From the NCBI GenBank assembly GCA_959347315.1, contig OY365806.1, positions 27,146,811 through 27,210,810 on the forward strand: a stretch of 64,000 bases of DNA, read 5' to 3'. Positions 27,301-39,300 of the stretch are shown here, in pieces (the first letter of the stretch is position 1; every line of letters starts with the position of its first letter). Under the pieces are notes generated by a model, which was not told where the DNA came from, did no database searches, and saw nothing but the letters and a program-made list of their open reading frames with translations. Made by a program: the position numbers and the translations under genes. The DNA comes from Bimastos eiseni. Its lineage: Eukaryota; Annelida; Clitellata; Crassiclitellata; Lumbricidae.

Positions 27301-30300
27301 CGAGACGTACGCGAAGACGAGCATCAGCGACAACTTCAGCGAAGTGTTCAAATGGTATGAGTCAGCCAGTGAGCGAGACTCTTTGCAGGTTCCGCCTCCT
27401 ACCGTCATCATTTATTCAGACGTCGAGGCCCTAAATGACTCCTTCCGTCTCCGTGAACTGAAGAAGGCCATTAGAGAGGCCAAGGAGAACCGGAGCCCTG
27501 GAGAGGACAAGATCCCGTACGAGATGATCCAGAATCTACACAAGTCACTGATGGTTCTCTTGAAGATTGACAACCGCGTCTGGAACAACGGCAGCCTGCC
27601 ACGAGACTGGAAACATTCGATCATTCTTCCGGTCCTCAAACCATTCAAAGACCCAACGAAGCCGGAATCGTATCGTCCGATCTCTCTCACATCCTGCCTG
27701 TGCAAGATCATGGAGAGGATGATCACAAATCGGCAACAGTGGTTCGTGGAGCGGAAGCACCTGCTGACGAAGGAACAGGCAGGCTTTCAGAAGCACAGAA
27801 GCACCATCGACGAAGTTATCCGCCTTCAGGACAAGATCAGCAAAATCCTGAAGAACAAACGTCACGTTCTCGGAACCTTCATCGGCTTTGAAAAGGCCTA
27901 TGACATGCTCTACGTTCCTACTCTCATGAATAGGGTTCAAGATCTGGCAGTCATTAGTAAGATGTATAACTGGATCAAGGACTTCTGAGTGAGAGAACCT
28001 TCCAGGTAAAGATAGGCGCAGCATTGTCTTTACATTGCTTGCAGGAAAACGGAACACCGCGGGGATCTGTCATCTCTCCGCTTCTGTTCCTCATCATGAT
28101 CAACGACATTCCACGAGGAGACGGAACAGAGATTTCGCTGTTTGTCGACGACAGCGCTCTATTTGCCAAAAGAGTAAACCTGAAGACACTGCAGGTCCAA
28201 GCGCAGAGATCGTTGAATCAAATCCAGCGCTGGTGCGATGAGAACGGATTCAAGATCTCAACCGCGAAGACGACTGAGTGGTCTTCAGCAACAGCAGACA
28301 GAGAGCAGGAGAGGTGGAGCTGAAGATACAAGGTAAAAAGATGGTGGTGAACACTACTGCCAAATTTCTGTGTGTCATCTTTGATTGTAGATTGACGTTG
28401 GCACCGCATATTGAGTATGTGATTACAAAATGCAATAAAAGACTCGGTCTCCTGCGTTCTGTGTCCGGAAACAAGCGGGTAGCAAACGAGAAAGACCTCC
28501 TAATGCTCTACTGAGCCCAGATCCGACCCATCCTCGACTACGGGGCATTTGCGTTCTGCACGGCCAGCGACTCTCAGCTAAATAGGATGGAGTCCGTCCA
28601 AGCACAGGCACTCAGGATCGGCGGCGGAGCTGCTCACGGAATGGCTACAACAGCTGTCCAGAACGAGTGCGGGTAGATGCCACTACATCCACGATGGCTC
28701 AGAGACAGTGTGAAGGAGGGTATCAAGATCGTCACCAGCAAAGATCACGCGGCAGAGAAGGTGATGAAGGACCACTGGACCCTACACAGAACCAAGTTCC
28801 AAGATGGTAAGCAACCCTTGTTTCAGCACACGAAGGAGTTCTTAGATACTATGTTTCAGGAGTGCAAATGCCCGGTGTAACAGAACTCGCCTCCTTGGAA
28901 GAACGGACACATCCAGGTGGACTCGAGACCGACACTGATGACGGACGTTCTCGAAAACATCAACAGTCTTGGCACGAGCGACGTCACGGTCGCCTGGATC
29001 CCGAGCCACGTGGGTATCCTTGGCAACGAAGAGGCAGAAGCAGCGGCCAAAGAAGGACTCCATCTACCGGCGGTCAACTCCACTACGTACATCGAGAGAC
29101 AGGAGATGATCGCCAAGATCAACCGGTACGTATTGGAAAAGTGGCAGAAGGAATACACCGACAACCCGAAAGGAGCCTTCTACAAGCAGATCGAGCTGCT
29201 CGTGTCAATCAGAATCAAGTACATGGATATTCCGCGTAGGGCGGAATATGCAAGAGGTCCAGATGACTGATGTCGAGACTACGTATGGGTTGAGTGCTGC
29301 TGAACCAGTGGCTCCCACGATGAATCTACACCCCGATGGAAACTGTGAGGAGTGCAACGTTCCGGACACCATTGATCATCTCCTCCTGGAATGTTCAGCC
29401 GATCCAGCCGCAACAAGTGCCAAGAACCCGGAATCCACTGCACCACAAGAAACATCCTCCAAATCACAGGTGTGCAGAAGGAGGTGGTAAGAATCATTGA
29501 TGAGATTACCAATGGTCAGATTCTATAGAATACATCAATCGCCTCCTACTCAACCAAAACAGTATGTTTATTGAATCTACATTTAATATTACCCATTTCA
29601 TAAATATACAAATATAAATATGCACATATAGAAATGCTTCCAAACTCGATATTGCATAACAATGTGTAATTATATTGCGTATATAACTATTTACATGTGT
29701 AGTCTAAACAAAAATCACCAAAATACTAAAAAAACAAAAAAATATTTTAGACAAAACAACCCATATTAATGTAAATATGTCTAGTAGTGCTGTAGATGAC
29801 GAGGAATAAAGAAACCCGCAGGACCAAGGAGCTCTATGTCTGATCGTGAAAATGAAACCAACTCGAAAGACCCTTGCCAGATTAACGAAACCATAGAGAC
29901 AGAAAAAATGTATCAAACACAAAAGTCAAGAACATGGTAAGAAGTCAAAAACCTTTGCTGTCAAAAGACGTCCCTAAATATTCTTTTCCCTCTCTAATAC
30001 ATTAATGTATTAAATCCAAACCACTTTTCAAACTCTTCGAGTTGCCACTTCAAGTATTAAATGAAACCTAGCCAAACGTTCATAATCGAAATAGATCAAC
30101 CGACTTCTATACATAGGACCATATAAACATACTCTTTAGATTTCTAGCCTTGATAATCATATTCGAGTCGTCCAATTACAACAAGCATTCATTTTCGCAT
30201 ACAATATAAACGAACAATACCTACTATATGACTCATGTAAATTCTACCACAAATATTTTAATATAGTTACAAATAATCATATCATGTAGGCCTACATTAT

Positions 30301-33300
30301 TTTAAATGCGTTCCCTATAGCGCATTATTCATCAAACTCATCTGTGAAATCTATCCGATACAGTTTCTACTAACGAGCACAAGCAGCAATTTAATCATAA
30401 CGATGCCATATGAATTCGAGTAAGGACTTCATAAAACTTGAAATTGTTGCATAGCATCTAAGATCAAAGATTCTATAGTGCACAATGTAAGTATCACTTT
30501 TGCGGATGCTGCAATTATTTAACCATAACCTATAAACTAAATGCGCCACGTATTGCTAGTAAATTTAAATAAAACCCATAAATACCCAGTAAACCAGTAC
30601 TCGTCGGACTGAGTCGAATTGACGTCTTCTTCGTCGGCAACTCGTCGTTATCGTTACGCGGCATCTCGTAGGGTGCTCGTAGGTTTAAATTTCAATCCGA
30701 CGAGAAGGACTGCATGAAAATTCCCGCTCCATTGGCGGTACGGGAGGCATCGGCTTGGTTGAGTTGGATTACGTGGCCGAGCGATAGCGAATCATCTGCG
30801 GGACGGTCATTCTAAATTGATGCCACGTGTGATCGTTCTTTTGTGAAGTAACGCTGAATGAGGTATGCACATCGCTGTCTTATATTTATCACGAAAACGT
30901 TATAACTGTAAATAGCAGCGTTACGTTGGGCCTAATTAAACGTTATTTTGATTGTATATCCTTAATCCTTTGCGTAATATTCATAGGCGTAATATTCATT
31001 ACCAATCACATCAGGCAATCTTCGCAAACATTATCCGGGGTAAGGCGTCATATTCATTAGCAATCACATCAGGCAATCTTCGCAAATCTTATCTGGGCTA
31101 GCACTAAACACTGAAAAGACACCAAAAGGCCAAAAGATACCGAAAAGCACAAAGAACTTACTTCTGTAGCCTTGTATCTAGAAACTATACGGCCACGTCC
31201 TTTTCGGTGCTTTTCGGTAACTTTGGTGTTTAGTGCTACCGATTATGGGTGATATAATAGTGCATAATATTAGCTTATAGTCAAACAGGTTGTCACACCT
31301 GCCGGTGTGGCTGCCTGCTAGGTGTCTATCACTGTAGTTAGATCGGGTAAAGTCCCTCGGTTATTAGCAGCCACCATATCTGCGCTTTTGACATTTGCTT
31401 TAAGATTGTAAAATGCTCGAAGATTGGCGCGTTCAAGGGTTGCCGATTATTCAAAGTTACACATTAAAAGTTTAGTGCCCGATACTGCAGTCACGATAGT
31501 CACAGCAACAGATGTTGTGCAACTGACCAGGAGAAGCACTTGGAAATTTTTGCTGTTCGTTTTTGGTTGTTTGCAATATTGCGGCTTTCAAGTAGGGGTG
31601 TTGGTAAAATGCGAACCATAGACGCGAACGGATCAGGTTAAGGCATCGTGAGTGTCGGTTAGGGTCAAGGTGGGCATCGTGAGGGTCTGTTAGGATTAGG
31701 GTTAGTGTAGTTGATATATAGCGTTCAGGGTCATGGCTAGTATCGTTTATAGATATTTGCCGAGAACCTTTGGCCGCATGAATAAAAATATAAATGCAAC
31801 TATAGGCGCGAACTAGTCACGTGAATTTCAGAATCTCAGATTTCAATTAATTTAATTTAACTTTAAGTATTATATATTAATTTATATATATATATATTTA
31901 CAATACAACTCAGCATTTATAACTCGCTTTATCACAAGTCGTGGTCAAAAGCGCGTACACGTCTCGATGACGCAAATGCAGTTGTAATGCAGAGCATAGT
32001 GTGCGAAGGACTTGCTCAAGGTCCTTACACAGTGGCACCCTGGACGAGGGTCGAAGCCGCTCGCTCAGCGCACACTGAGCGTTACGGGCTGACCGCTCTA
32101 ACCGCTCGGCCACCATGCGACATTTTTTTGGCATTAATATTCGGGTTTCCCAATTGATATCTCAGCTTTCAACTAATTTAATTTAACTTTCATTCTAAAG
32201 ATAGAAATTTTCAGATCCATCTGGGGCAATCTCCACAAAACGCCTGGCATCAGGAACATGATGATCTGATACAATTTTACAATATGATGTGTGTGATATT
32301 GTTACTTTAGTTACTTTGCCTATTCACTAACTTTTGCATTTATTATGTTGTACACAGATATGGTAAACTGACTGACTCGCAGTGAAGTGAATACGGATAT
32401 CATCACTATGGAATGGCTGTGTGGGGCCTAAGGGCAGGAATTGTTGAATTTCAGCAGCATAGAAGAGGGTAATAATTCTGATATATAAAGCGTACACGTA
32501 CTATTAATGACAAAAATGTGTTCACTTTTGCTCCAATAAAATTAAGATCTCAATCAATCAATGTGAACTTAATAAAGCACCCCTTCAAAATATCTACTCG
32601 CAGGCGCTCCTATGGAGTAACAACGGCTGAAAATACAGATTTAAACGTAGAGCAAAATGTAGGCGAGGCATTTCTAGGCAGGAGGCATAGCTCTTGGTGA
32701 AGCCCATTCCAGATGGTCGGGCCCAACGCTGGGAAAAGCCCGATATTGCATCGTAGTGGAATGCCTTTTGATGTTACTGGCTAGCATTTTTATTTGTATC
32801 CCTGTTCTCTTAGTAAGCACTAAGACCAGCAGATCATCACCACCTAGCTATTGTAGTATTGTATGGTATATTTTTTCATTGATTAGCGCTAGTTGTCATG
32901 ATGTCACTAATTCACGAGTCTGAATAGTTAACCATATCTGTGAATTAGTTACAAATTATCCGAGGAGCCCAAGCATGGAATAGGTTAAGTAAAGGCATAC
33001 CACCAATGGGATTCTCTTGGTGAAGAAACACAGAACCATGTGCTGCCATATGACTACGTAACAGGTCACATGCTCCTACGCACGATTCAGGACCTCACAA
33101 ATATGTCCTGTGCCGTGGTCCCCACAACGAGGTTGGCTATGGATTAGCATTTATGATTCGTGAATTTGTGCTGCCTTCTACATGCTGTTTTCTTTTTTTT
33201 ATTTTGTCTGTAGGCCTATAGCTAAGTATTTGCAGAGCATGGCTTGCAAAGAGTCACAAATTAAGCAATAAACTGTTCCGAATGCCCACGGACCTGTTCT

Positions 33301-36300
33301 TTGCAACAAACAAGGGAAACACGCGGCTGCAAACGCACACAAGTCTCTAATGTATCCAAGGGAAAGGATAGGAACCAGAACGAAAATGGCATCTTCGACC
33401 TCCAAGCATCCGTAATCAACACTGTATGACGGGCCTGCCTTTCCATCAGCAGTCAATCAATCAATCAACATTTATTTGGCAATCCAATAAATTGAACAGA
33501 AATTTATGACAATTATTACAAATTTTACAGTTATTATCGGATCACCAAGGAGACCCAATTAGGGATCGGAAGATCCCGCTAGTTAGGGCCAACTGGGGAG
33601 GTTCGAAGTAAAAAATAAACGATTACACCAAATTTTAGAACTGTAAGATATTGTAAGTATTGTAAGATTGCACAAAAACAGTTCTTTATAAAATATTAAC
33701 TGAAAGCTTAACTAGACTTAATTAATAACATAGCCATCCAAGTCACAGTTGTTGATTCAAAGCATAATAGTTGGCCCTTTATTAGCACATTGCAAGAACG
33801 CCAGCCTTAGGACTACAGAGCAGGGTAACCCTAACCAAGGTCTCTCCTACGATAGTTGGCGCATTATTAGCACATCGCAACAACGCCAGCCTTAGGACTA
33901 TAAAGCAGAGTAATTTTAACTAAAGTCACTGTATCTCTCAACCATGTTCATTCAGTATAGCCTCCCTCCACTCAGTTCTGAACTGGTACAGATTTGGAAT
34001 AAGGCGCAATGGAAGTGGGATGTCATTCCAAATCTTCGGTCCTGTGCGTTTTAAAGATGCGAGCCTAAAGTTCGTCCTCGCATAAGGGATGTAGAAAGTG
34101 GGGTTTCCTCTTGATAAATGATAATGGGTACCTTGGTGAAGAGGAAAATAATCTAGGAATTGGCTGGGTAATAAGTTGCGGGAGTATTGGTACATGAAGA
34201 TTCCAATTTGTCCGAATTTGTTCAATTTTTAGTATCTTTCTGTTTTTGAATTCGAATCTCGTGTGCGCACCATATGGTATGTTTGCTACAAATCTGATTG
34301 CTTTTTTCTGTAAAATACTCAATTTCTGTAAATTTGATTTGTAAGCAGAGGCCCAAACTATATTGCCATATGCTAAATATGGGCAAATGAGAGTGTGATA
34401 TAGGGTTGAGCGGGCCTTAGCTGGAAGTACCTTAGATATTCTAGAGACTATTTCAATACTTTTAGCAACTTTAAGTGATATTGCAGATATGTGATCAATC
34501 CACGATAAGTGCTGATCTACAATAATTTCCAAAAATTTAGTGGAAGAAACTTGGGTGATTGGTGTTTCCAGAATTCTAATAGTTGGTGAATGCTCAGGTG
34601 GAGGCTTTATGTATGATCTGAACAATATAAAGTTGGTTTTAATGATGTTAAGGGTTAGTCTATTAGCTACGAACCATTCTGCCATCTTATCTAGTTCAAT
34701 GTTTGTCTGGCTAATCAGCGTTTCAAGGCAGGAATGGGAATGAAATATTTTAGTGTCATCAGCAAAAAGTATAACAAATAAAGCCGGAGCTACATTTGGA
34801 AGGTCATTAATATAGAGAATGAATAATAATGGTCCCAGGATAGACCCTTGGGTGACCCCATATTTTATGGTTAATAGACCAGAAGAGGTGTTATTACGGC
34901 GCACTAACTGTTGCCTATCAAACAGGTAGCTTCTGAACCAATTTAGTTGCGTGCTTCGTATCCCGTGTATGGATAGTTTCTTAAGAAGAATATCATGGTT
35001 TATGGTGTTGAAGGCTTTAGCCAAATCCAGGAAAATTCCAATAGAATATTCGTTATTGTCTACGGCAGCTGATATTTTATCCTGCATGTTGAGTAAAGGC
35101 ATGAAAGTTGAGTGATCAGTGCTAAACCCATACTGAGCAACATATAGAAGATCCGTTTTTGCAATAAAATTATTAAGGCGTTCATGCATTGCTTTTCGTA
35201 TAATTTCGAGAATATAGGCAAAACTGCGACTGGTCTATAATTAGAGGCACTATCTCTTAGGCCTTTCTTAAAAATTGGGACAACTTTCGCAATTTTTAAG
35301 GCTTTTGGAAAAATGCCCGATTTAAATGAACAATTTATTAGTTCTGCCAAAATGGGAGCTATGACCGATAGGCTTGTAATAGCAACAGAGGGATCAATGT
35401 CATCCACTCCTCTAGATTTGGAAAGTTTGAGACTCTTTCCGACCCCTATCAATTCATTCGAGGATATTTCGGTTAGTCCGAATGATTAATTTCTGAAGGG
35501 AGCCATATATTTTTCTATGGGTGAGGTAGATTCGGGGATTAGTGAAGCCAGTGAGTGCGCTATATTGGCAAAATAGCTATTAAATTCTGTAGCAATTTGC
35601 GTCGGATCGTTAGTTGATACACCGTCTATTTTTAGCGACTTAAACATTGTTGTTTCAACTCCGTTGTTCAGCAGAGATCTGAGAATTTTTCATGTCTTTT
35701 TTAAGTCGTGTCTATGCTTACAAAATTCGGTGTTCAGAAAATTCCTTTCCGTTAAAAGCCTAATTTTCTTGAAGTTATTTCTATATCTATTATATTTAAT
35801 CTTATTTGCCTCTGTTGGATGTTTAACACATCTCAATTGCAATTTCGATTTGGTAGCACAAGACTTTAAAAGACCTGGTGTCATCCAGGTTTTTTTGACA
35901 ATGCTCGCTTGTTTTGGTTAATCCTTTTGAGAGGAAATGCCCTATTATATTCTCTGGGGTAGTTATCCATGAATAAATTATATGCCTTAAATCTAAATCT
36001 TTGCAAGCAGATAAGGTCTGTGCCCAGTCTTGTTGAGATAGAGAAGTAAGAAATAAATCAGTGGCCGCTGATGTAAAGCTTCTTCGAGTTTGACTGATTG
36101 AATAAGGCGGGGTCACAAGGCTATAGCCAAACGTCGCTAATATAGGAAGATGGTCCGAAATGTCTGAAATTATTATTGACGATCCTATTATTTTATTCCA
36201 CATGTTAGTGAAAATATTGTCTATAAGCGTGGCGGTTGATTCTGTTACATGGGTGGGTTTCATAATCACAGGGAGGAGGTGGTGAGACAGTAGGCAGTTG

Positions 36301-39300
36301 AAGAATTCTTCTGTTGGTTTATGCGAGCTACTTTTTAGAAGATCTAGGTTAAAATCTCCAATTAATAGGTGCTCCTTAGATTTACCTTTTATTTTATTTA
36401 GAAGTAAATCTAGTTCGTTAGAAAAGTCTTGGACTTGCTGGCCGGGCGGTCTGTATATTACTGCTATTATGGTTGATCCAGTTTTGTGGGGCAGGCGCAA
36501 GGTTAAACCCTCAAAGTTAGTGAATGGCAACTCACTCATTGTGTAATCCACAATTTCGTAAGAAATTTCCTGTCTAATCAAGAAGCCCACACCCCGCCTC
36601 TCCCCTGTGATCGTGATTTATGCAGCAGTTGATATCCAGGAATTTTTACTACGTCTGCTTGGCCCTCCTCCAACCAAGTCTCCGTTAAGGCCAGGACTGA
36701 GACCGGAACAAGCCGCAGGAGGTCTGTGATTTTGTTTATTTTGTTTAACTATACTGCGACAATTTAGATGCATGATAGAAAACTGCTCAGACATTTGATG
36801 AAACTCCTGGGTTAGGGATTTGGGTATACAATAGTTAGGGGTGCAAGGCAGATCTTTGAAAAAGTTGCAGTCATGGTCTCGATCAGTGTTGTTTGCCAGA
36901 CAATGGGTCTCGGACTCTTCATTAAAGAGAGACTGATTTAAATCATTGGAATGGTGTAGTAGTGTATCTGCCAGTACATTTAAGCCGGTGCTTGGGGACC
37001 GAAGTTCATAGTCTATATGCGGGTTATTGGGGAAGGTCTTGATTGAGTGGTCCGGTGTTCTATCGTTGGAGCCTAGGATACACGTATTAGTAGCACAAAG
37101 CTGTTGTTGCATTTCTGGGAGAGCTTACATCATACGCGTGTGACGGGCCTGCCTTTCCATCAGCAGTGTTCAGCACTGCGGTCAAAAGCTCCAGTAACTC
37201 CTCGAATTAAGAACTGGAGTCGCTTGTGAGAGCCGACTTCAGGAGTCATATTGAGACGCTTCTCATCAAAGTGCCCCTCCTCAGAATTTCTACAGGGAAG
37301 AGTTCATGCTCATCGAACAAGATTGAGAACGCTTTGAACTCATAATATCTATATAAAGATAAAGACATAATGAACTGCCACATTGCCCTAGGTAGCTGTC
37401 CCAGAGTGCCCTTGTGAGTTAATTGCTGCGATATACATGTATGCATACTTTGTAAGTTAAAGCACAGCCTTTATTTTAATGCCCGCACTAGGCTTATCAT
37501 CCTGCAGAACAAATATCTATAAATTGAATTTGTGCAAGCGCGTGTATTTATGTACAATACGATAAGAATCTCCTCCCATGTCATGCTAAATTGGGACTGT
37601 CCATACTGGGCTCCTATTGCTTCCAATGTGTTATTTTATTGATGCCTGTTTAATATGATTATTTCCTGTTATATCTGAAGATTGGACTACTACTCAAACA
37701 ATAAAATGTAATTGAAACCGAGTCGTATATAAAGTTAAAATGACTGTATTATAGAGTTCTATGTTCTACTTCAACATTTCAAACTATCATTGTGTGCATA
37801 AAGATGATGAACATTAGATTGTGACTAGGCCTACTATAAACAACACATACCTGCCCCCACAGCTGTGGCCAAGATATGATTAGAATAGACGCAAATCTGC
37901 TTAGAGCGCAAAGCATTGGAGAAGTCCTTTACCTCTAGTTTCCTGTTTGGGGTTTTCTGGTTAGGTTGCGGCCCATCTTGCACCCCATAAATTGCATATT
38001 ATGTATTCAAACATTTATTAAACTGATGTTGAATAAAGACTGAGTGAGAGTTAAATCTACCTTTTCACAAAAGATTTCATCTTAGCTTAAACACTATAAC
38101 GATATTGTCTATAATCACTGTAGGCCACTTCATTTGTAACATTGGAAAATTTGACTGATAAAGCAATCGGGTACCATGCAATGGGCACGGTAACTTACTG
38201 TGTCTTGATATTTGAACTGATGTCGAACCGACGGGAATTAGATGCGTCGGGTTGACGTCGGAAAATGCCGTCGGGACGCGAATTAGAGACGTCGGATTGA
38301 CGTCGGAAAACGCCGTCGGGCGGACGTGAATTAGAGACCTCGGATTGACGTCGGAAACCGACGTCTACACGTTACCGTGTCAGTTACCGTGTCAAGATTG
38401 GCCGATACAGTGCAACGCGTAGAGCGTTTTTGAAATCTATTCTCAAGTAACAACAATGGGGGGTGCAACTTTTACATGTTTAGATCACACCTGGTTACCG
38501 AGTCTGAAAAACTCGCCTGATATCGGAGCACCCGTTGAGCGGCAGGACGACGGTCAGACATCGGATACTGATGAGTTTGTGGACGTATTACCGACGTCGG
38601 TCGGCCGTGGGTGGTTATCTGAGTAACTACTGTTCAGGTCAAAACAATCGAATAATAGATTCTACGCTACCCAAATAATCATTGCTCAATCCAGACATGC
38701 AAATTTTCTCTTTTATATCGCGCATTGTGCCAAATAAGATTGTGAATTCACCCTAGTTGATTCCCATCTTCTCTAACCGTCCAAATGATGCGACGTTTTC
38801 ATAGCAAATTAATTTTAGAAGCATAATCGAGAGGATTTTGCATAGCTTAATTGGCTGAAACCGATGTTTTCCGACTTTTATGCATTACAATCGAGCTCAA
38901 CTGATGCAAGAAATTCTGCACAAAACGCTAGATTTCAATAGATTTCAACAACGCTCTTCGCGTTTTACTGTTTTGGTATTAATCACTCGAATATTGAAGA
39001 AACGCCACACCAATTGGTAGCTTTCTCGGCTGTCAAGATTCATGAATAGATAATTGGCGATAAGAATTCACTTTTCACAATTAGGTCGCTTATTTCCTTG
39101 AAATTAGGCCTATCATGGACGGATAATGTCGCTGCGTATCATTTCTTAAACGCTAACAGCCCGTTGTTTACATATATTCCTAGAATAGTCTTAGCGTTTT
39201 GTGCAGAATTTCTTGCATCAGTTGAGCTCGATTGTAATGCATAAAACTTGGAAACATCGGTTTCAGCCAATTAGGCTATGCAAAATCCTCTCGGTTCTGC

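Larger units (their letters stand above)
25038..30439 (+). mobile_element. Non-LTR retrotransposon with RNase H domain (I-group type), decayed
   Basis: Order on the plus strand is ORF1 with zinc-knuckle end, remnant of endonuclease, reverse transcriptase, RNase H, then a C-terminal CCHC motif. A long 3' part (about 29530-30439) has no ORF. The matching site in the opposite arm (near 39636) lacks it, so its limits are read directly: the five bases GAAAT occur at both edges (25033-25037 and 30440-30444). An RNase H in a LINE points to the I/Ingi/Outcast group; exact clade not determined. Several frameshifts and stops, and part of the endonuclease is missing, so it is not autonomous. Confidence 0.82.
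22671..30583 (+). repeat. Left arm of large inverted repeat (interrupted)
   Basis: Matches the reverse complement of 39499-40841. Matching blocks are 22671-22838, 23178-23350, 24270-25037 and 30440-30583, about 1.25 kb in all. Landmarks are AATGGATGATGTCACTA, TAGTTACTACCATATGGCTA, CACACACGTGCAGGGCATG, AAACTTCAAACCGCAGCACA, TGCAATTAATCCGCTAAT and GCACAATGTAAGTATCACTT. Three segments are present only in this arm: 22839-23177, 23351-24269 (with a tandem repeat) and 25038-30439 (a LINE). It lies in the peptidase intron. Confidence 0.88.
33453..37140 (-). mobile_element. CR1/L2-type non-LTR retrotransposon, near full length
   Basis: 3.69-kb element on the minus strand, bounded by a perfect 26-bp target-site duplication. 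Its 3' end at 33453 is a (GATT)n-like tail, as in CR1/L2 LINEs that end in short repeats and not poly(A). Endonuclease (36.6-37.1 and 35.8-36.6 kb) and reverse transcriptase (34.07-35.45 kb) are recognisable; no RNase H and no separate ORF1 were seen. It carries a few frame breaks but retains most key motifs. The clean duplication and low decay suggest a younger insertion than its LINE neighbour at 25-30 kb. Confidence 0.9.

Noticed and set aside
33199..33456. Minus-strand ORF of 85 codons next to the LINE insertion
   Set aside because: Cysteine-rich but with no recognisable motif; it is cut by the LINE target site and shows no sign of having been coding.
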